DNA from: JADHTT01 sp964633845
GTDB lineage: Bacteria; Campylobacterota; Campylobacteria; Campylobacterales; Arcobacteraceae
DNA length: 37,301 bases
Assembly (NCBI GenBank): GCA_964633845.1
Contig: CAZWLA010000011.1
Coordinates: 1 to 37,301 of the forward strand
Direction of reading: 5' to 3'
The notes under the pieces: generated by a model
The model's input: only the letters and a program-made list of their open reading frames with translations
Database searches by the model: none
Told to the model about the DNA's origin: nothing
Made by a program: the position numbers and the translations under genes
Shown here: one piece after another, positions 17,074-24,545 of the stretch
How positions within the stretch are numbered: the first letter of the stretch is position 1
How the letters are laid out: each line of letters starts with the position of its first letter

Positions 17074-18552
17074 TTAATATCCACTAATCTGCACATAATA
17101 ATTTATCATCTCCAGTAATGGATCGATAAATATAACAGATGCAATTGTAATAATCGCAGATATACCAATTACAGTTTTTAAAGTTGTATTTGCATTACCC
17201 ATTACAACAATGCTTTCATCATCTACAGGATCTTTTAAGAACATATATACAATTAATTTTAAGTAATAGTAAACTGCAATAGCAGAGTTAATAGCCATAA
17301 TTAAAGCTAGTACTATAAATCCTGCATTTACCGCTGCTCCTAATAGATACATTTTTCCCCAGAATAAAGAAAATGGTGGCACACCAGCTAATGAAAGCAT
17401 AAATAATGCCATAATAGATGCTGCAACTGGAGATGATTTAACTAAACCAGCAAACTTTATAAATGGATGATCTCCACCTCTAGTATCTTTTGATCTATGT
17501 ACCCATAACATTGCAAATGATCCTAAGTTTGTAAATAGGAATAAAATCCAGTATAAAAATAAAGATGATGTAGCTTGACTAGTTCCTATTAAAATTGCAC
17601 CCATAGCAAAACCAGCATGTGAAATTGAAGAATAAGCAAGCATTCTCTTAACATCTGTTTGAACTAGCGCAATCATATTTGGTATAGTCATCGTAACAAC
17701 AACAATAATATATAATACAGCTTGTACCCAAATATTATCTACTGCAATAAAGATTTCAAAGAATCTCAGTGCTACAATGAATCCTGCAATTTTAGGTACT
17801 ATTGACATAAATCCAGCTAATGCTGAACTTGACCCTTCATAAACATCTGGTGCCCAAATATGGAATGGTACCAAAGATAGTTTAAATCCTAATGCACCAA
17901 GCATAAATACTACAGCAATTAGGATTAATGGATAATTGGCAAAGTTTGATGATACAAAGCTTTCACTAATTTTAGCTAATTCTACACTTCCTGTAAGTGC
18001 ATATAGTATCATAGAACCAAACGCAAAGAATGCAGCTGCTAGTGCACCCATAGTAAAGTATTTAATAGCTGCTTCTGTCGACTTATCTCTATTGTGCATT
18101 GCAATTAATGTATAAAGTGCCATTGAAGATGCTTCAAGTCCAACAAATATAAGAATTAAACTATCACTACTAACCATAAATTGGAATCCAGCAATCATAA
18201 ATAAGAATAGTGCAAAATATTCTGGATATTTATATTCATGGAATCTTTTTTGAGAAAGTGCTAATAGAATAAACATAGCTGACGCAACAAGAATAATAAT
18301 TTGTGATAGTATAGATATACCATCTACAAGCATCATATCGAAGAATCCTCTAAGTCCACCATTGTAACCTATTACTGTACCTAAATCTACTAATAGAAAT
18401 AGAATAGTCATCATTACATATAACGATTTATCAAGTTTTTTAGAGAATAAATCAATACATAAAATTGTTAATGCGCCTGCAATTGCCACTAGCATTGGTG
18501 CTAGTGAAGACATATTTAAACTTGCTAAGTCTATTGAAATTGGTTCTATCAT
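17074..18552 (-). CDS. nuoN: Complex I subunit N (antiporter-like)
   Basis: Proton-pumping membrane subunit related to Mrp antiporters, 492 residues. The essential glutamate sits in IFVGLEASSMALY (E140), and the AYSSISHAGF and PPFSLFWGKMYL blocks of discontinuous helices are present. Its ATG overlaps the nuoM stop by one base (TAATG). It is the last gene of the nuo operon; its stop abuts that of truA, and its terminator lies inside truA. Confidence 0.96.
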   Translation of the reverse strand: MIEPISIDLASLNMSSLAPMLVAIAGALTILCIDLFSKKLDKSLYVMMTILFLLVDLGTVIGYNGGLRGFFDMMLVDGISILSQIIILVASAMFILLALSQKRFHEYKYPEYFALFLFMIAGFQFMVSSDSLILIFVGLEASSMALYTLIAMHNRDKSTEAAIKYFTMGALAAAFFAFGSMILYALTGSVELAKISESFVSSNFANYPLILIAVVFMLGALGFKLSLVPFHIWAPDVYEGSSSALAGFMSIVPKIAGFIVALRFFEIFIAVDNIWVQAVLYIIVVVTMTIPNMIALVQTDVKRMLAYSSISHAGFAMGAILIGTSQATSSLFLYWILFLFTNLGSFAMLWVHRSKDTRGGDHPFIKFAGLVKSSPVAASIMALFMLSLAGVPPFSLFWGKMYLLGAAVNAGFIVLALIMAINSAIAVYYYLKLIVYMFLKDPVDDESIVVMGNANTTLKTVIGISAIITIASVIFIDPLLEMINYYVQISGY

Positions 18553-20078
18553 TATTTTGCTCCTCCAATTGTATTTACTTTAGCAATTGTTGCTTTTGCT
18601 TCAGGTGTTACAGATTTGATATGCATTGTCTGAATTAATTGTTTTACAGAATTATCAACTGGACCTAAAATAGGCTTTGGATAAACACCAAGGTATACAA
18701 CTAGCATTACTAATGGTACTAAAGCTGCAACTTCTCTACCTTTAATATCTTCTAGTTTTTCATTAATTGGATTTGTAATTGGTCCAAAGAATGTTTTCTT
18801 GTAAAGAACTAACATATATACAGCTCCAAGGATTATTGTTAATCCTGCAGCAACTGTTAATGTTGGAGATACAGCAAAGAATCCAAGTAAACTTAAGAAT
18901 TCCCCTACAAATCCAATTGTTAGTGGTAGTCCAACTGATGCCATAAGCATAATACCAAATACAACAGCATACATTGGCATTACTGCTGCTAAACCACCAA
19001 ATTCACTCATCATTTTTGTATGACGTCTATCATAAATAACACCAACTAACATAAACAGAGCTCCAGAAACAATACCATGTGAAATCATTAAGAATATAGA
19101 TCCACCAATACCTTCAGCATTAAGTGCAAAAATACCTAAAATAATTACACCCATATGTGATACTGATGAATATGCAATAACTTGCTTCATGTCTTCTTGA
19201 GCATAAGCTACCATTGCTGTATATATAATAGCAATAAGTGCTAGGATACCCATTGGTATCATCATAGCAACTGCAGCATCTGGGAATAATGGTAAAGAGA
19301 ATCTAATAAATCCATAAGTACCCATTTTCAGAAGTACAGCAGCAAGAATTACAGAACCAATCGTTGGTGCTTGACCATGCGCATAAGGAAGCCATGTATG
19401 AAATGGTACCATTGGTACTTTAATAGCAAATCCAGCAAAGAATGCAATAAATAACCACATTTGCATATCATATGGTAACACTAGCATATTCCAATCCATA
19501 ATATTGAAACTCCATGTACCAGTTGTTTGACTATATACATATGCTAAATAAAGCATACCTACTAGCATTACTAATGAACCTAGGAATGTATATAAAAAGA
19601 ATTTAATTGAAGCATAAATTCTTAAGTTTCCACCCCATGCACCAACAATATATAACATAGGTACAAGTGATAATTCCCAGAATACATAGAAAAGCATAGC
19701 ATCAAGTGCAACAAATACACCAATCATAGTCATCTCTAAGAATAATACTGTAATTATAAGATTTTTTAAGTTTCTCTTTTCAGTTAAACCAATAAGAGAA
19801 ATCATAGTCATAAATGTAGTCATTATGATTAAGAATAATGATATACCATCTAATCCAACGTTATAACTTATACCATATTGTGAGATAATTGGTATAAACT
19901 CTGTAAACTGCATACCTGCATTGTTTCCATCAAACATATACCACATATATGCAGATAGTATAAACTCTATTGCTGTTACAGTAATACCATAAACTCTAAT
20001 AGAATCTTTATCAACAATAAATGCCATCATTGCAGCTATTGCTGGAAAAAATATTAATATAGATAAAATATGTTCCAT
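18552..20078 (-). CDS. nuoM: Complex I subunit M (antiporter-like)
   Basis: Second of the three antiporter-like pump subunits, 508 residues. It has the conserved YVFWELSLVPMLYIVGAWGG (131-150, E135), PMVPFHTWLPYAH around the key lysine helix, and AYSSVSHMGV. It is translated from an AAAGGAAGG site after the nuoL stop. The length is normal, with no odd insertion. Confidence 0.97.
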   Translation of the reverse strand: MEHILSILIFFPAIAAMMAFIVDKDSIRVYGITVTAIEFILSAYMWYMFDGNNAGMQFTEFIPIISQYGISYNVGLDGISLFLIIMTTFMTMISLIGLTEKRNLKNLIITVLFLEMTMIGVFVALDAMLFYVFWELSLVPMLYIVGAWGGNLRIYASIKFFLYTFLGSLVMLVGMLYLAYVYSQTTGTWSFNIMDWNMLVLPYDMQMWLFIAFFAGFAIKVPMVPFHTWLPYAHGQAPTIGSVILAAVLLKMGTYGFIRFSLPLFPDAAVAMMIPMGILALIAIIYTAMVAYAQEDMKQVIAYSSVSHMGVIILGIFALNAEGIGGSIFLMISHGIVSGALFMLVGVIYDRRHTKMMSEFGGLAAVMPMYAVVFGIMLMASVGLPLTIGFVGEFLSLLGFFAVSPTLTVAAGLTIILGAVYMLVLYKKTFFGPITNPINEKLEDIKGREVAALVPLVMLVVYLGVYPKPILGPVDNSVKQLIQTMHIKSVTPEAKATIAKVNTIGGAK

Positions 20079-20088
20079 CTACCTTCCT

Positions 20089-22047
20089 TTACTTAAGATT
20101 CCCTGCAGCAGCTGCTGCAGCTAATAATATTACAACACCTAGTGTCATCCATTTTAATGCTTTAGATAAGTTACCTGTTTGCATTGCTCTTGACTCTTCA
20201 CCAGCCGTATATACAAGTTTTGCGATACCATCAACAATACTATCAATAACTTTTAAATCAACCTCTTTCCATGAGAATTTAGATATAGCTAAATATGGTT
20301 TATTGATTACATTTTCAATTAAGTGTGGCATATAATACTGATTTGCTAAAAGTTTATATACAAAAGTATCTTTCAGCTTATCACTATGATAGCTACCTTT
20401 TTTATTAAATTTAAGTACAGCATATGCGATACCACCTGCAGCCATCATTGTAGTAACGGCAACTAGTGTCCAGAATACTGCACTACTTGGATGATGTATT
20501 CCTACTTCCTCTAATGTTGGTAACAGTTTTGTAGTCATCTCAACAAATTCTGCTTTGAACCAACCAGCAGATATAGCTAAAATTGCTAATGGTGTCATAG
20601 CTGCAATTACAAATGGATATGTCTCATGTGGATGTTGATAATCTTCATCTTCTTTATTATGACTCCAATTTTCTTTACCATGGAATACATACATTACAAG
20701 TCTAAATGAATAAAATGCAGTTAAACCTGCAGTTACCCATAAAATAAACCATAATATATACGCATGTGATTCAAATGCTGCTTCTAAAATTAGATCTTTA
20801 GAGAAGAAACCAGCAAGCGGGAATATACCAGCAAGTGCAACTGATGCAATAGTCATAATAAGTGCTGTGTGTGGCATATACTTTTTAAGTCCACCCATCT
20901 TCTTAATATTAATCTGATCATTCATTGCATGCATAACATTACCAGCACCTAAGAATAGTACTGATTTAAAGAATGCATGAGTTGCAAGGTGGAATAATGC
21001 CACCCAATATGCACCAAGACCAGCAGCAACAAACATATATCCTAATTGTGATAATGTTGAGAATGCGATAATCTTTTTCATATTTGTTGCTACTAAAGCT
21101 TGTGATGCTGCAAATATTGCTACAAATGCACCAAGACATGCGATAAAGTATCCAACTTCAGGTACAACTGTAAATATCTCATTTGCTCTAACTACTAAAT
21201 ATACACCTGCTGTTACCATTGTCGCTGCGTGAATAAGTGCGGATACTGGAGTAGGACCTTCCATTGCATTTGCAAGCCATTGATTGAATGGGAACTGAGC
21301 AGATTTACCCATAGCTCCAATAAACAAGAATATAGCAATTGCTACAATTAATCCATGACCTAGATTTCCAATTTCAGCAAATACTACATCATACTGTAGT
21401 GAACCAATATTCCAGAATATTAAGAATAATCCAACTAACATACCAAGGTCAGCAACTCTATTCATAATAAATGCTTCGTTTGCTGCATAACCTGGAGATA
21501 GTGATGAGTGTGGCGATAAAGTCGAATATGGAGAAGTATACATATCATTAGTCTTCTCTTGATCACCTTTATGATACCAGAATCCAATTAGTAACCATGA
21601 ACAAAGACCAACACCTTCCCATCCAATAAATAATCCAGCAAAGTTATCTGACATTATTAGAATCATCATAGAGAATACGAATGCACTTAGGTATGAGAAA
21701 AATCTATTAAAACCTTTATCGTGATCCATATATCCAATAGAGTGAATATGTACCATAGTTGATACAAGTGTTACAACTACCATCATAACAACACTTACTT
21801 GATCAGCTACAAACCCAAACGGTATATTTACATTTCCAATTACAATCCAATCCATCATCTTAACATGGATAATATTATTTGTTCCAAAGATATGGAACAT
21901 CAATATCAACGATGCAACCATGGCTAAACCAAGTAATGTAGAGTTGACTACACCAACCCAAACTTTTCTTGGACTATTTCCAAACATTGCTGCAAACAAT
22001 GCCCCTACTAATGGAGCAAATAATGCAGTATATAAAAAACCTTCCAT
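20089..22047 (-). CDS. nuoL: Complex I subunit L (antiporter-like) with a Ser/Pro insertion
   Basis: Distal pump subunit with the long lateral helix, 652 residues. Canonical blocks are FIGWEGVGLCSWLLIGFWY (E144), ATMVTAGVYLVVR and FSTLSQLGYM. The C-terminal part (about 540-650) holds the lateral helix and anchoring helix. Between FWYHKGDQEK and ANEAFIMNRV there are about 20 extra residues (168-187) including SPYSTLSPHSSLSPG, two copies of a six-residue unit, which I do not expect in NuoL. The frame is open and flanks are normal, so the protein should be functional. Confidence 0.96.
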   Translation of the reverse strand: MEGFLYTALFAPLVGALFAAMFGNSPRKVWVGVVNSTLLGLAMVASLILMFHIFGTNNIIHVKMMDWIVIGNVNIPFGFVADQVSVVMMVVVTLVSTMVHIHSIGYMDHDKGFNRFFSYLSAFVFSMMILIMSDNFAGLFIGWEGVGLCSWLLIGFWYHKGDQEKTNDMYTSPYSTLSPHSSLSPGYAANEAFIMNRVADLGMLVGLFLIFWNIGSLQYDVVFAEIGNLGHGLIVAIAIFLFIGAMGKSAQFPFNQWLANAMEGPTPVSALIHAATMVTAGVYLVVRANEIFTVVPEVGYFIACLGAFVAIFAASQALVATNMKKIIAFSTLSQLGYMFVAAGLGAYWVALFHLATHAFFKSVLFLGAGNVMHAMNDQINIKKMGGLKKYMPHTALIMTIASVALAGIFPLAGFFSKDLILEAAFESHAYILWFILWVTAGLTAFYSFRLVMYVFHGKENWSHNKEDEDYQHPHETYPFVIAAMTPLAILAISAGWFKAEFVEMTTKLLPTLEEVGIHHPSSAVFWTLVAVTTMMAAGGIAYAVLKFNKKGSYHSDKLKDTFVYKLLANQYYMPHLIENVINKPYLAISKFSWKEVDLKVIDSIVDGIAKLVYTAGEESRAMQTGNLSKALKWMTLGVVILLAAAAAAGNLK

Positions 22048-22049
22048 TC

Positions 22050-22349
22050 TTATCCCTCCATACTTTCTAATGTATCAAGATTGATACTATTTCTTCGTTT
22101 AAACCATAAGATTAATAAACCAAGACCTATTGCTACTTCACTTGCTGCGATTGCAATAATGAAAAATGCAAACATTTGACCAGTTAGATCACCGTGAAAC
22201 TTCGATATAGCAGCTAAGCCAATATTTACTGCATTTAGCATAATTTCGGTAGCGAAAAATAGCATAATAAGGTTCTTTCTTCTAAGAACTCCTATTAATC
22301 CAATTACGAATAAAATCGTACTTAAAATCAAATAATCATTTAATATCAT
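22050..22349 (-). CDS. nuoK: Complex I subunit K
   Basis: Three-helix membrane subunit of the proton path, 99 residues. Both conserved membrane glutamates are present: FFATEIMLNAVNI (E35) and AASEVAIGLGL (E71). The ATG overlaps the nuoJ stop by four bases (ATGA), and the stop is two bases from nuoL. Confidence 0.97.
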   Translation of the reverse strand: MILNDYLILSTILFVIGLIGVLRRKNLIMLFFATEIMLNAVNIGLAAISKFHGDLTGQMFAFFIIAIAASEVAIGLGLLILWFKRRNSINLDTLESMEG

Positions 22350-22909
22350 TTAACATCCTTTGCAATATTTTCATCAATATCTTGCTCTTCCATCTCTGTA
22401 TAGCTAATATCCATCTTTTTACCAGCAAGAATAATTCCACCAATCATAGCAACTAATAACATAACTGCTGCAACTTCAAATGGAATTAGATACTTTGTAA
22501 ATAGTACTAAACCTACATCTTGTGCATTACCATACTCTGGATGTACTGGGTAGAATGCTTGTGCATTTTCACCAATAATAGGTGCAGCAAACATAACTAC
22601 AACTAAAAGTGCAATCATACCACTAAGTACAAATACTACTTTAGGACTTGAAATCTTTTCTGTAACATCATTGATTGAATCAAAAAACATCATACCAAAT
22701 GCATATAGAGCCATAACAGCTCCCGTATATACAATAATCTGTACAACACCTAAAAAATCAGCTTCTAACAAGAAGAAGAAAGCTGAGATAAATATCATAC
22801 CTGCTGCAAGCGAACTTAATGCATATAATGCATTTTTAGTAAATACAGTAATACTAAACATTGCTATTGTTAAAAACGCGAACAGATAAAAAGCTATAAC
22901 TTCAAACAT
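22346..22909 (-). CDS. nuoJ: Complex I subunit J
   Basis: Membrane subunit next to the quinone-module hinge, 187 residues with five predicted helices. The VQIIVYTGAVMALYAFGMM block (55-74) contains the pi-bulge helix typical of NuoJ. The start has an AAGGAGATAG ribosome binding site directly after the nuoI stop. Confidence 0.95.
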   Translation of the reverse strand: MFEVIAFYLFAFLTIAMFSITVFTKNALYALSSLAAGMIFISAFFFLLEADFLGVVQIIVYTGAVMALYAFGMMFFDSINDVTEKISSPKVVFVLSGMIALLVVVMFAAPIIGENAQAFYPVHPEYGNAQDVGLVLFTKYLIPFEVAAVMLLVAMIGGIILAGKKMDISYTEMEEQDIDENIAKDVK

Positions 22910-22920
22910 AAACTATCTCC

Positions 22921-23544
22921 TTAATATGCCAGTGGCGTTTTTTTAATTTTTTCATCTGCATCTGGTGATATTGCACCAAATCCATCAAACTCTTGCTGGA
23001 ACTGTAATTGATCAAATGGAGTCAATAAGTCTTCTTTTAATGCAAAATGTTCTCTTTGCTCACTTGCATTCTCATATCTTCCACCGTGAACAATTGCTAA
23101 TTCTGGGCAAACTTCTGCGCAATAACCACAGAAAATACATCTACCAAAGTTGATTGTATACTCTGTAACTTCTTTTCTAGAATCTTCATCAATCTTAGTA
23201 TCCATCTTAATACACTTAGCAACACAGATCTTCTCACAAAGTCCACAACCAATACATCTATTTGTACCACTTTCTAATAATCCAAGTAGTTTATGTACAG
23301 CTCTATATCTAGGGCTAATAGGAAGCTTTTCTATTGGATACATAGTAGTATGCATCTTATCTTTAAATAGGGCTTCTTTCATAATTTTAAATGTAATACC
23401 AAGACCTTTTAGAAGCTCAGTACTAAATGTTCTTTTCATAACCTGCTTAAATTCAGCCCATCCTGTTTCTGGATATTCTGGTATATCTACTTGAATATAC
23501 TCTTGAGAACCAACATTTCTTTCTTTTAATTTATTAAAACTCAT
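22921..23544 (-). CDS. nuoI: Complex I subunit I, 2x[4Fe-4S]
   Basis: Connecting subunit carrying clusters N6a and N6b, 207 residues. Ligands: C97, C100, C103 and C146; C136, C139, C142 and C107 in the usual crossed arrangement. The first motif reads CEKICVAKC, with Val where Pro is usual. I start at ATG 23544 because AGGAGT precedes it; the open frame extends to 23628 inside nuoH, but that extension is only a frame overlap. The N- and C-terminal extensions are as usual in Campylobacterota. Confidence 0.95.
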   Translation of the reverse strand: MSFNKLKERNVGSQEYIQVDIPEYPETGWAEFKQVMKRTFSTELLKGLGITFKIMKEALFKDKMHTTMYPIEKLPISPRYRAVHKLLGLLESGTNRCIGCGLCEKICVAKCIKMDTKIDEDSRKEVTEYTINFGRCIFCGYCAEVCPELAIVHGGRYENASEQREHFALKEDLLTPFDQLQFQQEFDGFGAISPDADEKIKKTPLAY

Positions 23545-23552
23545 TTTAACTC

Positions 23553-24542
23553 CTATACCATTATCACTAAGCCAGTAATTACAACATTTAACAATGCTAA
23601 TGGCATTAATACTTTCCAACATAACCACATAAGTTGATCTGGTCTAACATGTGGCCACGATGCTCTTGTCCATAAGAATAAAAAGATCAAGAACATTACT
23701 TTTAATACTATTGCAATTCCACCAGGAATAAACCATAAGTCATTGTATCCACCTAAGAATAGAAGAACTGTAACAAATGATACTGTAAATAAGTTTGCAT
23801 ATTCACCAATAAAGAACATACCCCATCTCATACCAGAATACTCTGTAGCATAACCAGCTACAACTTCAGCTTCATGCTCAAGAAGATCAAATGGTGTTCT
23901 ATTTGTTTCTGCATATCCAGAAATTACAAATATTATAAATGCAAGAGGTTGAGTCCATACTAACCAATCAGATACACCACCAGCTTGGTAGTTATTAATA
24001 TCAATTAACGATAAACTTCCAACTAACATTAATGGAGAAAGTATAGAAAGTCCAAGTACAACTTCATAAGAAAGTAATTGAATGGCTGTTCTAGCTCCAC
24101 CTAAAAGTCCCCATTTATTAGCTTGCGCCATACCACCAAGTAGTGGTCCATAAAGACCTGATCCCATAACACCAAGGATAAATAGTAATCCAACATTAAT
24201 ATCAGCTACAATTGGCTTAACCGTATATCCAAAAATTGTAAACTCTGGGAAGAATGGTACAGCAGTCATAGCTATAAATGCAGTCGCAGCAGTAATTACT
24301 GGTGCAATCATAAAGATAGGTCTAATTGAATGCTGAGGGATAAAATCCTCTTTTGTAAATAACTTAGCACCATCTGCTAAAATTTGTAATAAACCAAAAG
24401 GACCAACATGTGAAGGCCCAGGTCTTCTTTGCATAAATGCAAGTACTTTTCTTTCTATATATGTTGTAAACCCTGCTAATGCTGAAAATACAGCCAAGAT
24501 TACTACAACTTTAATTATTGTTTCTATAAGATAGCTATCCAT
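23553..24542 (-). CDS. nuoH: Complex I subunit H
   Basis: Membrane subunit forming much of the quinone chamber, 329 residues. It has YIERKVLAFMQRRPGPSHVGPFG (28-50, read as one conserved loop with E30 and R31) and the acidic loop NRTPFDLLEHEAEVVAGY. The usual Asn-Arg pair in GPNRVG is replaced by Ser-His, as RPGPSHVG. It starts three bases after the nuoG stop. Confidence 0.96.
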   Translation of the reverse strand: MDSYLIETIIKVVVILAVFSALAGFTTYIERKVLAFMQRRPGPSHVGPFGLLQILADGAKLFTKEDFIPQHSIRPIFMIAPVITAATAFIAMTAVPFFPEFTIFGYTVKPIVADINVGLLFILGVMGSGLYGPLLGGMAQANKWGLLGGARTAIQLLSYEVVLGLSILSPLMLVGSLSLIDINNYQAGGVSDWLVWTQPLAFIIFVISGYAETNRTPFDLLEHEAEVVAGYATEYSGMRWGMFFIGEYANLFTVSFVTVLLFLGGYNDLWFIPGGIAIVLKVMFLIFLFLWTRASWPHVRPDQLMWLCWKVLMPLALLNVVITGLVIMV

Positions 24543-24545
24543 ATT

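Noticed and set aside
17144..17178. Possible truA terminator inside nuoN (TGTAAT/ATTACA followed by five T)
   Set aside because: The stem is only six AT-rich pairs with a 16-base loop, too weak to call.
23150..23494. Long open frame on the plus strand, antisense to nuoI
   Set aside because: It lies fully inside nuoI, whose iron-sulfur motifs are intact. It has no ribosome binding site and its translation shows no domain; it is a shadow of codon bias. The same holds for other antisense frames in nuoD, nuoG, asnB, nfo and the SQR gene.
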